The position numbers were made by a program, and so were the translations under genes. The notes beneath the pieces were generated by a model, which made no database searches, had not been told where the DNA came from, and worked only from the letters and a program-made list of their open reading frames with translations. Shown piece after piece: positions 1-8,482 of a stretch of DNA of 32,196 bases (positions are counted from its first letter, which is position 1; every line of letters begins with the position of its first letter). This DNA is from Bradyrhizobium sp. AT1 (lineage in GTDB: Bacteria; Pseudomonadota; Alphaproteobacteria; Rhizobiales; Xanthobacteraceae), in contig NZ_JXDL01000001.1 of assembly GCF_001590795.1 (NCBI RefSeq), forward strand, positions 2,826,181-2,858,376, read 5' to 3'.

Positions 1-2
1 AC

Positions 3-986
3 TTCGGCGCCAATGCCGAGCCGCAGCGCTATCCCGACCCCGACATCGTCGCGATCGACCCCAAGCGCTTCAAGGCCAAGGTCGGCAACACCGCAATCAA
101 GCGGCTCTACACCGGCTGTCTGTGGGCCGAGGGGCCGGCGTGGAATGCGCAGGGACAATATCTCGTCTGGAGCGACATCCCCGCCAACCGGCAGCTGCGC
201 TATCTCGACGATGACGGCCACATCTCCGAGCAGTTCCACAAGCCGTCGAACGAGGCCAACGGCAACTCGTTCGACACCGAGGGTCGCCAGCTCTCTGCCG
301 AGCGCACGCGCCTCGTCCGCTACGAGCATGACGGCTCGATCACGACGCTGGCCGAGCAGGCGAATGGCAAGCCGCTCAACGGCCCGAACGACATGGTGGT
401 GCATCCCAACGACAAGGCGATCTGGTTCACCGATCCCGGCTATGGCGCGATCAGCATCTACGAGGGCAAGCTCGCCAACACCGGCTCGCTGCAGCCACAC
501 CAGAAGGAAGCGGTCTATCGCCTGGACACCCAGACCGGGCAGGTCGCCAAGGTCGCGGACGAGCCGTTCAAGCCGAACGGCATCGCCTTCAGCCACGACT
601 ACAAGAAGCTCTATGTCTGCGACACCGGCATCACGCATTACCCGCAAGCGGAGAACGTGGTGTGGTCCTACGATATCGACGGGGCCAAGCTGTCCAACCC
701 AAAAAAGCTGATCGACATGAAGCTCGAGGGCAAGTCGGGCTTCCCGGACGGCCTGCGCGTCGACACCGAGGGCAACATCTGGGTCGGCGCCGGCTGGGTC
801 GGCCCCGGCTATGACGGCGTGCAGATATTCGCAGCCAACGACGGCGCGCGGATCGGACAGATCCTGTTGCCGGAGACCTGCGCCAATGTCTGCTTCGGCG
901 GCAAGAAGCGCAACCGCCTGTTCATGACCGCGAGCCAGTCGCTCTATGCGGTCTATGTGGAGACGCAGGGCGCGCATTTCTGTTGA
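3..986 (+). CDS. SMP-30/gluconolactonase/LRE family protein (5' end cut by window)
   Basis: An open frame runs from the window edge to TGA at 984-986, giving about 327 visible residues; the true start lies outside. The family are six-bladed beta-propeller lactonases that use one divalent metal. Likely ligands are visible: Glu43 (visible numbering) in WAEGPAW, Asn126 in NGPND, Asn192 in PNGIAF and Asp249 in FPDG, matching the Glu/Asn/Asn/Asp set of SMP-30. The C-terminus is complete and ends shortly after the last blade strand (LYAVYVET). The segment LSAER stands where many relatives have a CEH motif. The substrate cannot be told; sugar lactones are typical. The gene is convergent with ppc, with a palindromic repeat between them. 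Family assignment is firm, substrate unknown. Confidence 0.9.
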   Translation, partial: FGANAEPQRYPDPDIVAIDPKRFKAKVGNTAIKRLYTGCLWAEGPAWNAQGQYLVWSDIPANRQLRYLDDDGHISEQFHKPSNEANGNSFDTEGRQLSAERTRLVRYEHDGSITTLAEQANGKPLNGPNDMVVHPNDKAIWFTDPGYGAISIYEGKLANTGSLQPHQKEAVYRLDTQTGQVAKVADEPFKPNGIAFSHDYKKLYVCDTGITHYPQAENVVWSYDIDGAKLSNPKKLIDMKLEGKSGFPDGLRVDTEGNIWVGAGWVGPGYDGVQIFAANDGARIGQILLPETCANVCFGGKKRNRLFMTASQSLYAVYVETQGAHFC

Positions 987-1004
987 GCACCCACGCTCTC
1001 TCCT

Positions 1005-1129
1005 CGTCATGCCCGGGCTCGACCCGCCTGCGCGGCCGAAGCCGCTTCCGCGCGGCGAAGGCCCGGGTATCCACGTCTGTCTGCGCTTGCTGAAGCGCGT
1101 GGATGGCCGGGTCAAGCCCGGCCATGACG
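1005..1129. repeat. Intergenic palindromic repeat, CGTCAT...ATGACG type
   Basis: The left end CGTCATGCCCGGGCT and the right end AGCCCGGCCATGACG are near inverted copies about 95 bases apart, with a GC-rich centre that can fold further. It fills the gap between two convergent genes (stops at 986 and 1145), where a two-way terminator would be expected. Similar termini recur at 14515-14616 and 19790-19875, and with CGTCATTCCGGG ends at 8369 and 22376. Confidence 0.8.
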
Positions 1130-1144
1130 ATCGAGGAGCAGCCC

Positions 1145-3937
1145 CTACCCCGTATTGCGCAATCCCGCCGAAATCCCGTTGATCGTCAGCTGAATTCCGC
1201 GCAGCACCTGCTCGTCCGGGTTCTGCGCGCGGTGCTCTCTCAGCAGCTCGACCTGCACGTGGTTGAGCGGATCGAGATAGGGGAAGCGGTGGCGCACGGA
1301 ACGCTCCAGCAGCGGATTGCCCTGCAGCAACCGGTCCTGGCCCATGATGTCGAGCAGGCTCTCGATCGAGGCGTGCCATTCGCGGCGGATGCGGCCGAAG
1401 ATCTTCTCCCGCAACGCTTCGTCGGGCACGAGCTCGGCATAGCGCGAGGCGATCGCGATCGAGCTTTTGGCGAGCACCATGTCCATGTTCGACAGCAGCA
1501 TGCGGAAGAACGGCCATTCCTTGTAGAGCTCCTTCAGGAACGGCATGCCTTTGTCGGGATGCTCCGCGATCCACTGCTCGACCGCGCTGCCAAAGCCGTA
1601 CCAGCCCGGCAGCATCAGGCGGCATTGCGCCCAGGAGAACACCCAGGGGATGGCGCGCAGGTCCTCGATGGCGCGGGTCTTCTTGCGCGAGGCCGGACGG
1701 CTGCCGATGTTCAGCGTCGCGATCTCGTTGATCACGGTCGATGACCAGAAATAGTCGACGAACCCTTCGGTCTCGTAGACGAGGCCGCGATAGGCTTTGA
1801 AGGCGAGGTTCGAGAGCTCATCCATCGCGGTCAGATATTCGCGGCGCGGCGCGCTCTGGCGCGGATGCAAGAGGCTCGCCTCCAGCGTCGCGGCCGCCAG
1901 AATCTCCAGATTGTTGCGGCCGACCTCGGCGTTGGAATATTTCGACGAGATGATCTCGCCCTGCTCGGTGATGCGGATCTGGCCGTTCACCGCCCCGCCG
2001 GGCTGCGCGATGATGGCGTCATAGCTCGGCCCGCCGCCGCGCCCGACCGAGCCGCCGCGACCGTGGAACAGGCGCAGCCGCACATGATGCCGCTCGAACA
2101 CTTCGACGAGACCGATCTCGGCCTTGTAGAGCTCCCAGCCCGAGGTGACGAAGCCGCCGTCCTTGTTGCTGTCGGAATAACCGAGCATGACCTCCTGCAC
2201 GCTGCCGCGGCTGTCGACCAGGCGCCGGTAATCGTGCAGCGACAGCATGCGGTCCATGATGCCGGAGGAGGCCTGCAGATCCTCGATGGTCTCGAACAGC
2301 GGCACGATGTTGATGGCGCTGCGGCCGGAGGGATGGACGAGGCCGACCTCCTTCAAGAGCACCGCGACCTCGAGCATGTCGGACATGCCCTTGCACATCG
2401 AGATGATGCATTGGGGAATGGCGTCCGAGCCGAACTTGGCATGCGCTTCGGCGGCGGCATGGAAGACGTTGAGCTCGCCCATGGTCTCGTCGCTGTATTT
2501 GACGAAGGGCGAGACCAGCGCGCGCGTCGAGCGCAGCTCGTTGGTCAGCAGCGAAATGCGGGCGTCTTCGCCGAGCGCGAGATAGGACATGCCGGGGTTG
2601 GCGGCATCCATCAGCTCGGCGATGGTGCGTTCGTGCACCGCCGAGTTCTGGCGGATGTCGAGCCGCGCCAGATGGAAGCCGAAGCAATCCACCGCACGGC
2701 GGAGCAGCCGCAGCCGGCCACGGGCGATGACGCGGGCGTTGTTGGAGATCAGCGAACGGTGCAGCACGTCGAGATCGGCCTGCAGCTCCTTCACGCTGGC
2801 ATATGGCGCGCCCTTGCCGACCGGCCGGCGCGTGATCTCGACCTGAAGCATTTCGGCCGTGGCGGTCAGGCGCGCATAGATGCCTGAGACCGCGAGGCGA
2901 TAAGGCTCGCCGCTCCGGTGCGGCGAGGTGTCCGGCGAGCGCTCGGCGAGGTTACGCAGCTCCTCGGAGACGTCGGCGAGATGTGCCGCGATCGACAGCT
3001 CCGAGCCGAGCACGTGCAGCTCGTTGAGATAGAACTGCATCACGCGGCTCGACTGCAGCCGCAGCGTGCCGCGCATCACGTCGGCGGTGACGAAGGGATT
3101 GCCGTCGCGGTCGCCGCCGATCCAGCTGCCCATGCGCAGGAACGAGGCGAGCTCGCCGGCCGCCTGCTCGCCGCCCTCCTCCAGTCTGTCTTCGAGCGCG
3201 TTGACCAGGCGCGGCACCTCGCGCAAAAAAGTGTAGTCGTAGAACGACAGGCCGTTGGCGACCTCGTCGAGCACAGTGAGCTTGGTGCGGCGGAGCAGAT
3301 TGGTCTGCCACAGCGTCAGCACCTCGCGGCGAAGCTGCTCGTCGCTGGCCTCAGCCTCCTCTGCGGTCAGCGCCACGCGCTCGCGGCGATCGAGCAGGCC
3401 GGCCACCTCCATCTCGCGGTCCATGGTGCTCTTGCGGCGCACTTCGGTGGGGTGCGCGGTCAGCACCGGGCTGACAAGCGCGGACTTGAAGAAGCTGCGC
3501 AGCGCGTCGGGGCCGATGCCCGCCGCCTTGGCGTGGGCGAGCGTTTCCGCCAGCACGCCTGAGTTCTTGCCCGCGCCGCGAGCCCGCATCTGGCGGATGT
3601 TGTTCTGGTCCTCGGCGATGTTGGCGAGGTGCGAGAAATAGCTGAAGGCGCGGACGATACGTACAGTTTCTGACGTCGACATGCTGTCGAGGATCTGCTC
3701 GAGCTCGCGGCGGGCCAGCCGGTCCTCGTCGCGGTGGAACCGGATCGAGGTCTGCCGGATGCGCTCGACCAAGTCGAACAATTCGGCGCCCTCCTGGTCG
3801 CGCACGGTGTCGCCGAGGATGCGCCCGAGCAGGCGGATGTCGTCCCGCAGCCGTGCCTCCGCTTCCGTAACCTGGATGTCCTCAGGACGGTTGGAGCGCG
3901 GTTCAGCGGCGTCGGACGATACGGTCTGGAGGGACAT
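1145..3937 (-). CDS. ppc: Phosphoenolpyruvate carboxylase
   Basis: This 930-residue protein adds bicarbonate to PEP to give oxaloacetate and so refills the TCA cycle; the enzyme is a cytosolic tetramer. Catalytic elements are all present. His162 lies in VLTAHPTE (E. coli His138). Lys592 lies in [10 protein letters not shown]. Arg627 and Arg633 lie in the glycine-rich FHGRGG/VGRGGG loop. The chain ends in the invariant NTG. The start at 3937 is chosen because AAGGAG stands 7 bases upstream. The frame stays open for 71 more codons upstream to 4150, but that extension is basic, low-quality sequence crossing a repeat. Length is slightly above the E. coli enzyme (883). It is transcribed alone, towards the SMP-30 gene. 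Assignment is very secure. Confidence 0.98.
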   Translation of the reverse strand: MSLQTVSSDAAEPRSNRPEDIQVTEAEARLRDDIRLLGRILGDTVRDQEGAELFDLVERIRQTSIRFHRDEDRLARRELEQILDSMSTSETVRIVRAFSYFSHLANIAEDQNNIRQMRARGAGKNSGVLAETLAHAKAAGIGPDALRSFFKSALVSPVLTAHPTEVRRKSTMDREMEVAGLLDRRERVALTAEEAEASDEQLRREVLTLWQTNLLRRTKLTVLDEVANGLSFYDYTFLREVPRLVNALEDRLEEGGEQAAGELASFLRMGSWIGGDRDGNPFVTADVMRGTLRLQSSRVMQFYLNELHVLGSELSIAAHLADVSEELRNLAERSPDTSPHRSGEPYRLAVSGIYARLTATAEMLQVEITRRPVGKGAPYASVKELQADLDVLHRSLISNNARVIARGRLRLLRRAVDCFGFHLARLDIRQNSAVHERTIAELMDAANPGMSYLALGEDARISLLTNELRSTRALVSPFVKYSDETMGELNVFHAAAEAHAKFGSDAIPQCIISMCKGMSDMLEVAVLLKEVGLVHPSGRSAINIVPLFETIEDLQASSGIMDRMLSLHDYRRLVDSRGSVQEVMLGYSDSNKDGGFVTSGWELYKAEIGLVEVFERHHVRLRLFHGRGGSVGRGGGPSYDAIIAQPGGAVNGQIRITEQGEIISSKYSNAEVGRNNLEILAAATLEASLLHPRQSAPRREYLTAMDELSNLAFKAYRGLVYETEGFVDYFWSSTVINEIATLNIGSRPASRKKTRAIEDLRAIPWVFSWAQCRLMLPGWYGFGSAVEQWIAEHPDKGMPFLKELYKEWPFFRMLLSNMDMVLAKSSIAIASRYAELVPDEALREKIFGRIRREWHASIESLLDIMGQDRLLQGNPLLERSVRHRFPYLDPLNHVQVELLREHRAQNPDEQVLRGIQLTINGISAGLRNTG

Positions 3938-4049
3938 GGCTCGCTCCTTGGTTCGAGCTCGCTTGGATGGCCCGGCACGGCGAGTGTGCGATATTTTTCC
4001 GCCGCAGTGCAAGATGAACTTGGTGGCGGCGCACACTGCCGGCTGGTCC

Positions 4050-4183
4050 GTGTCCCGGACGCGCTGCAGCGTGCAACGCTGCTGCGCAGAGCCGGGACCT
4101 AGAAGGCCCACGGTATACGTGGAGAGATGGGCCCCGGCTCTGCAGCGCATCGCTAAGAAGCGCTGCGCTGCGTCCGGGGCACG
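4050..4183. repeat. Paired palindromic repeat, GTGCCCCGGACGC type
   Basis: Two stem-forming units lie side by side. One runs from GTCCCGGACGCGCTGC to the GCCGGGAC near 4098. The other runs from GGGCCCCGGCTCTGCAGCGC to GCGCTGCGTCCGGGGCACG. The element matches 10291-10420, in the opposite orientation over part of its length. It sits about 110 bases upstream of the ppc start. No gene is visible here. Confidence 0.75.
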
Positions 4184-4278
4184 AGACCCTCTTCAATCTC
4201 TACAAACACGTCTTCGCGATCTCGCGGCGCGTTCCGCCCGAGCTGTGCTGTCCGTTTCGCCCCATTGGAAGAGAAAGG

Positions 4279-4788
4279 GCGCAGGGAAGGCCGGGCGCCG
4301 GCTGGCACCCGAGGTCCGCACGCGAAGAACGCACGCGGGGTTGACCACAGGTGATGCCGGACGCCCGGCCTTCCCTGCGCAATGGTGTTACGGCTTATGG
4401 CGCGCTCTCCCCGGGGAGCGATGCACTATTGCCCCCGTCGCCTTGCGGCTGATCGATGCACGCGCCCGGTCGGGCCGCCACATCACCGCAAGCCTTGACG
4501 CCAGAACCCCGGGCGCCAGGACCACACGCTTTTGCCGTCCGCGGACGTCCCTCCCCGGACATTCGAGAGCTCGCGCGTGCTCGCCCCCAAAGCCGAAAAC
4601 AAACGCTGTGACCGCGCCGTGTCGTGCCGCGGATCGCGATGGCTCACGGGGTTCGCCCGCCCTGCCATCACCTCACGCGCCGGCGCTGCCGCGTCCATCG
4701 CATCCCGGCTCACGTATCGTGACGATCGCGAAACGCCCCTTTTGGCGGGCCGGGATGGAATGCGGTTTAGCCGAAACAGAGATTTCGG
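4279..4788. repeat. Non-coding repeat region with a 19-bp perfect hairpin; no gene seen
   Basis: The stretch between ppc and the small secreted protein holds no convincing coding frame. It opens with a perfect 19-base inverted repeat (4279-4297 and 4362-4380, GCGCAGGGAAGGCCGGGCG and its complement) enclosing 64 bases. After it come short motifs such as GGCTTATGGCGCGCTCTCC, and CGTGACGATCGCGAAACGCC followed by CCTTTT. I recall very similar 400-500 base elements scattered through Bradyrhizobium genomes, so I take it as an interspersed repeat; this comes from memory and is unchecked. The outer boundaries are approximate. Confidence 0.6.
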
Positions 4789-5232
4789 TCAATCAGAATT
4801 TTTGTGGGACTGTGCGTTGACCTGCATGTGGCGTGTTTTGCCCGTCGGGCAACGCCAGGGATTGTGTGAGGCGTAGGATGGTGGAGCGAAGCGAACCAAT
4901 CCTACGGGCCATGGGCTGCTTTTCTGCCCAAGGAAGTTGCCCCACTCCTCCTTAAGGACCGCACGAAGAATTCCGGGTGGTAGCGCTTCCTCCGCGACTT
5001 TCCCTTTCGAGGAGGCGTTGGGGTCCAGGAAAATCCCGAACAGCTGCAGACAGGCCCTTATCGCGTAATTTGCAGCGTCCACCATCGTCCGCCCCCCCGC
5101 CGCCTGCGCATCAGGTGCGTGCATACGAACACAAGCACGGAAGCGGGAAACGGATGGCGACTCTACATTGTGCGCCTGCGCGGATAACGGCGGCGACAAC
5201 GTCAGAAGCAAGATCAAAATAGCTGCTCTCAA
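4789..5232 (-). CDS. Small secreted protein of unknown function
   Basis: I do not recognise this protein. Starting at TTG 5232, it has about 147 residues and opens with a clean Sec signal peptide: Met-Arg, a Leu/Ile-rich core, then SAQA cleavage near residue 20. This start has GAGGA upstream at good distance. A GTG at 5253 would add seven residues. The mature part carries a pattern seen in small periplasmic proteins: RACVRMHAP, then about 20 residues later NYAIRACLQLFG, so two cysteines that could pair. The last 40 or so residues are translated from repeat DNA (the GTAGGAT element at 4873-4905 and its flank), so the original C-terminus has probably been replaced. Codon choice is less GC-biased than in its neighbours, which hints at weak selection or transfer. 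It could also be a decaying gene. Confidence 0.5.
   Translation of the reverse strand: MRAAILILLLTLSPPLSAQAHNVESPSVSRFRACVRMHAPDAQAAGGRTMVDAANYAIRACLQLFGIFLDPNASSKGKVAEEALPPGILRAVLKEEWGNFLGQKSSPWPVGLVRFAPPSYASHNPWRCPTGKTRHMQVNAQSHKNSD
4873..4905. repeat. Short inverted repeat GTAGGAT...ATCCTAC
   Basis: GTAGGATGG and CCAATCCTAC enclose a centre containing GGAGCGAAGCG, the same core that appears in the larger GTAGCCCGGATG repeats of this window. It lies inside the 3' part of the small secreted protein's frame. Confidence 0.55.
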
Positions 5233-5256
5233 TGGAAAGCAATCCTCATACACGCC

Positions 5257-5661
5257 CTACGCCGGCACGATCACCTTGCCGATCGGCCACAGCGCGATGC
5301 CGGCGAGCTTGAGATGCGCCCAGGCGAAGGGAATGCCGATGATGGTGATCGCGAGCGCCAGTGCGGTCAATAAGTGGCCGAGCGCCAGCCACCAGCCGGC
5401 GAGCACGAACCAGATGATGTTCCCGATCACGCCGAGCGGGCCGGTGCCGATATCCTCGATACCGGTGACGTCGTAGCGGTTGACCGCACGCGAGCCGAAC
5501 GGCAGCAGCGTGTAGACGGCGATGTTGAATGCCGCTCGCGCCCACGGCAGGCCGACGATGGTGACGGCCATGATGACCGCGGCGATCACCCAGCCGAACG
5601 CCATCCAGGCGCCGCCGAAGATGATCCAGAGGATGTTGAGGAGCATGGAAACGGGAGACAT
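5257..5661 (-). CDS. YccF domain-containing inner-membrane protein
   Basis: A 134-residue membrane protein built from two YccF-type repeats. The first is NILWIIFGGAWMAFGW, then TIVGLPWARAAFNI. The second is NIIWFVLAGWWLALGH, then TIIGIPFAWAHLKL. Each half has a hydrophobic helix pair and the signature (V/I)GxPxAxxxxxxA. Length is close to E. coli YccF (148). The family's role is unknown; it sits in the inner membrane. The start at 5661 gives the first YccF helix directly, with only a weak ribosome site (CGGAT) upstream. The gene stands alone between the secreted hypothetical protein and a repeat-bearing gap. Family call is firm, function unknown. Confidence 0.88.
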   Translation of the reverse strand: MSPVSMLLNILWIIFGGAWMAFGWVIAAVIMAVTIVGLPWARAAFNIAVYTLLPFGSRAVNRYDVTGIEDIGTGPLGVIGNIIWFVLAGWWLALGHLLTALALAITIIGIPFAWAHLKLAGIALWPIGKVIVPA

Positions 5662-5759
5662 GGGATGATCCGGAGGTGGACGATCCCACTCATATAGGCA
5701 CGAAATCCGTCTCTGCTATGACGGCCGAATAGCCCGAATGAAGTGTATATCGCATTTTC

Positions 5760-5835
5760 CGCGAGCGGAGCGCGTGCCTCGTCCTTCGAGACGACCGCTT
5801 CGCGGTCTCCCCAGGATGAGGCTCAGCAGCATTGG
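5760..5835. repeat. Fragment of a CCTTCGAG...CTCATCCTG-type repeat
   Basis: The sequence CGTGCCTCGTCCTTCGAGACGACCGCTTCGCGGTCTCCCCAGGATGAGG has the ends of the repeat at 23783-23928, plus an internal stem (GAGACGACCGC/GCGGTCTC). The rest of the 5662-5865 gap shows nothing I can name. Confidence 0.5.
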
Positions 5836-5865
5836 AGCCTGTTGCAAGTGGCGCAGCGCAGCCGG

Positions 5866-6660
5866 CTACCGCCCCTCGAATTTCGGCTCGCGCTTCTCCA
5901 TGAAGGCCTTCATGCCTTCGGCCATGTCCTGGGTTTTGAACAGCGGCAGCAGCTGGAGATAGACGTGGTGGACGTGGTCGTGGAAATTCTCGTTGAGGCC
6001 CATCCGCATCATCCGCCTGGAGGCCTGCACCGCGAGCGGCGCGTTGGCGGCGATCTCGCGGGCGATCGCGGTGGCACGGGTCATCAGCTCCGCGTCCGGC
6101 ACGACCTCGTTGGCGAGGCCCCAGTCCAGGCACTCGCGGGCACTGAGGGTGCGGCCGGTGAAGATCAGCTCGGACGCCTTGGCCCAGCCGAGCATGCGCG
6201 GCAGCAGCCAGGTGCCGCCTGACTCCGGCACCACGCCGCGCTTGACGAAGGCGGCTGCGAGCTTTGAGGACTCCGCCATGATGCGGATGTCGCAGCCGAG
6301 CGCGGTGTCCATGCCATAGCCGGCTGCGCCGCCGTTGACGGCGCAGATGGTCGGCTTGTCCATGGCCTGCAGCACCGTCGGCGGGGTGTTGCGCAGGTTG
6401 ATCGTGGTCGTCGAGGACGCCGCGCTGAGGCCGTTGCCGTCGCGCTCCTTGCGGAGGTCAAGCCCGGCGCAGAACGCCCTGCCCCTGCCGGTGAGGATGA
6501 CGACGCGGACGTTCCTGTCCTCGTTGGCCTCGGTCAGCAGCCGCGCCAGATCGTTCAGCATCGGGCCGGAGATCGTGTTCATGCGCTCGGGCGCATTCAG
6601 CGTGATGGTCGCGATGTGGTCGGCAACGGTGTAGAGGACTTCGTTTGCGGCGTCGGTCAT
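5866..6660 (-). CDS. Enoyl-CoA hydratase/isomerase (crotonase) family, PaaG/ECI-like
   Basis: A 264-residue crotonase. The CoA/oxyanion-hole segments AFCAGLDL (residues 63-70) and NGGAAGYGMD (109-118) are present. The two hydratase glutamates are not: the first position is Asp118 and the second Phe138. An acid, Glu146 in VVPESGGTWLLPR, occupies the place used by delta3-delta2-enoyl-CoA isomerases and PaaG. Double-bond isomerisation is therefore more likely than water addition; this is inference from motif position. ATG at 6660 is used because GGGAAG precedes it; the frame is open further upstream, but that part runs into a palindromic repeat. It lies downstream of an acyl-CoA synthetase on the same strand, with the repeat between. 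The substrate is not known. Confidence 0.9.
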   Translation of the reverse strand: MTDAANEVLYTVADHIATITLNAPERMNTISGPMLNDLARLLTEANEDRNVRVVILTGRGRAFCAGLDLRKERDGNGLSAASSTTTINLRNTPPTVLQAMDKPTICAVNGGAAGYGMDTALGCDIRIMAESSKLAAAFVKRGVVPESGGTWLLPRMLGWAKASELIFTGRTLSARECLDWGLANEVVPDAELMTRATAIAREIAANAPLAVQASRRMMRMGLNENFHDHVHHVYLQLLPLFKTQDMAEGMKAFMEKREPKFEGR

Positions 6661-6685
6661 CGTGAATGCTTCCCTGGATTCCTTT

Positions 6686-6767
6686 GTAGCCCGGATGAAG
6701 CGCAGCGCAATCCGGGATGTCAGCCGCAAGCACCGCCCCGGATTGCGCTTCGCTCCATCCGGGCTAC
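6686..6767. repeat. Palindromic repeat GTAGCCCGGATG...CATCCGGGCTAC
   Basis: Near-perfect inverted ends of about 30 bases (GTAGCCCGGATGAAGCGCAG and the complement of GATTGCGCTTCGCTCCATCC) flank a variable centre of about 20 bases. The same element occurs at 17760-17840 and 18266-18348. It lies between two co-directional genes. Confidence 0.85.
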
Positions 6768-6774
6768 AAGGGTC

Positions 6775-8319
6775 TCATATCTTTCGCCCCGCCTGCTCCC
6801 AATAGGGATCGCGCAGGCGGCGCTTGAAGATCTTTCCGGAATCCTCACGCGGCAGGCCGCTGCGGATCTCGATGTGCTTGGGCACCTTGTAGTCGGCCAG
6901 ATGCGCCTTCAGCGCGGCGCGGACACCGGCGGCTTCGAGCGCGACGCCGGGTTGCGGCTCGACCACCGCCATCAGCGCCTCGCCGAATTCGGCGTCGGGG
7001 ATGCCGAACACGGCGCAATCATGCACGCCCGGCACCGCGTGCAGCACCGACTCGATCTCCGCCGGATAGATGTTGACGCCGCCCGAGATCACCATGTCGC
7101 GCTTGCGGTCGCAGATGAAGACGTAGCCGTCTTCGTCGATGTAGCCGACGTCGCCTGATGTGATGAAGCCGTCGCGGTCGATCTCGGCGCGCTTCTCGGG
7201 CTTGTTGTGGTAGGTGAAATCGGCAAGCTCCGCCATGCGGGAATAGATCTCGCCGATCTCGCCTGTGCCGAGCACGCGGCCGTCCTCACCGAGGAAGCGC
7301 AGCTCCGCGCCGGGCGAGATCTTGCCGACCGTGCCGGGCTTCTTCAGCGCGTCCTCTGAGGTCGCGAAGGTGACGGCGCTGGACTCGGTCGAGCCGTAGA
7401 ACTCGTAGATCACCGGCCCCCACCATTCGATCATGGCGCGCTTGACGTCCGCGGGACAGGGCGCTGCGGCATGGATGACGTGGCGCAGCGAGGAGACGTC
7501 GTACTTTTTGCGCACCGCTTCCGGCAGCTTCATCAGGCGGATGAACATGGTCGGCACCATGAAGATGGTGTCGATCCTGTAACGCTCGATCGCTTGCAGG
7601 AATTCCTCGGCTTCGAAGCGCGGCATCAGCACCAAGACGCCGCCGAGCTTGCCGGCGCGGATACCGAACGAGTTCGGCGCGGAATGATAGAGCGGTCCCG
7701 GCAGGATCGCGCGGGCGCCGGGCTTGAGGCCATAGATCATCGCACGCATGCGCTCGCCGGCGGCCTGCTGCTCCGGCGTCGGCGCGTGGCGGCGGACGCC
7801 TTTGGGATGGCCCGTGGTGCCTGACGTGTAGATCATGTTCATGGGCTGCGGCACGACCGGGCCGTCATAGGGCTGGAACTTGACCAGCCAGGATTCGAAA
7901 TCGATCGCGAAGTCCGGCGTCTTCAGATGATCGGGATCGATCTTGTAGTTGGACAGGATCTCCGGCGGCGTCGGCACGCTGAGCACGGTGACGCCCGCAG
8001 GAATGGCATCGCGCAAGGCGTGCAGCATGTCGGCATGCCCGATCAGCACGGACGTGCCGGTGTCGCCAAGGATGTAATTGATCTCCTCCGGCTTGAAGTG
8101 CCAGTTGATCGGCACGCCATAGGCCCCGAGGCGCATCGCGGCATAGGCCGCCTCCAGGAACGCGATGTCGTTGCGCATCAGCATGCAGACGCAATCGCCT
8201 GGCTTCACCCCGATCCTGGCGAGGCCGGAGGCGATGCGGTCGGCACGGGCTGCGACGTCGGTGTGGGTGCGGCGGCGGTCGCCGGAGACGATGCCGAGAA
8301 AATTGGACGTTTCGCTCAT
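6775..8319 (-). CDS. Acyl-CoA synthetase (AMP-forming, ANL superfamily)
   Basis: A 514-residue adenylate-forming ligase that joins a carboxylic acid to CoA through an acyl-AMP. The phosphate loop IYTSGTTGHPKG is at 163-174. EFYGSTESS is the A5 motif. TSGDVGYIDEDGY and DRKRDMVISGGVNIYPAEIE form the hinge and C-terminal domain start. SGK at 494-496 supplies the conserved adenylation lysine (Lys496). Substrate is not predictable; medium-chain or aromatic acids are typical. The start at 8319 has GGA-containing sequence upstream and begins directly with the first domain. Downstream on the same strand is a crotonase (5866-6660). Upstream is a second crotonase (8483-9292). The three may be co-regulated, although repeats separate them. 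Confidence 0.93.
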   Translation of the reverse strand: MSETSNFLGIVSGDRRRTHTDVAARADRIASGLARIGVKPGDCVCMLMRNDIAFLEAAYAAMRLGAYGVPINWHFKPEEINYILGDTGTSVLIGHADMLHALRDAIPAGVTVLSVPTPPEILSNYKIDPDHLKTPDFAIDFESWLVKFQPYDGPVVPQPMNMIYTSGTTGHPKGVRRHAPTPEQQAAGERMRAMIYGLKPGARAILPGPLYHSAPNSFGIRAGKLGGVLVLMPRFEAEEFLQAIERYRIDTIFMVPTMFIRLMKLPEAVRKKYDVSSLRHVIHAAAPCPADVKRAMIEWWGPVIYEFYGSTESSAVTFATSEDALKKPGTVGKISPGAELRFLGEDGRVLGTGEIGEIYSRMAELADFTYHNKPEKRAEIDRDGFITSGDVGYIDEDGYVFICDRKRDMVISGGVNIYPAEIESVLHAVPGVHDCAVFGIPDAEFGEALMAVVEPQPGVALEAAGVRAALKAHLADYKVPKHIEIRSGLPREDSGKIFKRRLRDPYWEQAGRKI

Positions 8320-8368
8320 TGTTGTTTTCCGATCTTTCGTCGGGTTGAGAAATGGGTACCGGTCAGAT

Positions 8369-8474
8369 CGTCATTCCGGGGCGATGCGAAGCATCGAACC
8401 CGGAATCCATTTGGCGACGGAGCGTGCGGCTCGATGGATTCCGGGTCTGCGCCTCCGGCGCATCCCGGAATGAC
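8369..8474. repeat. Palindromic repeat CGTCATTCCGGGG...CCCGGAATGACA
   Basis: Inverted ends enclose two further copies of GGATTCCGGGT/ACCCGGAATCC that pair with each other. This fills most of the 163-base gap between two co-directional genes. It is related to 22376-22479. Confidence 0.8.
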
Positions 8475-8482
8475 AGGAGGGG

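Noticed and set aside
3938..4150. A 71-residue N-terminal extension of PEP carboxylase
   Set aside because: The frame is open, but the sequence crosses a palindromic repeat, and a good ribosome site stands before ATG 3937.
4200..4820. Plus-strand coding frame through the ppc upstream region
   Set aside because: It is Arg/Ala/Pro-rich with no domain and spans hairpins and repeat motifs; I take the region as non-coding.
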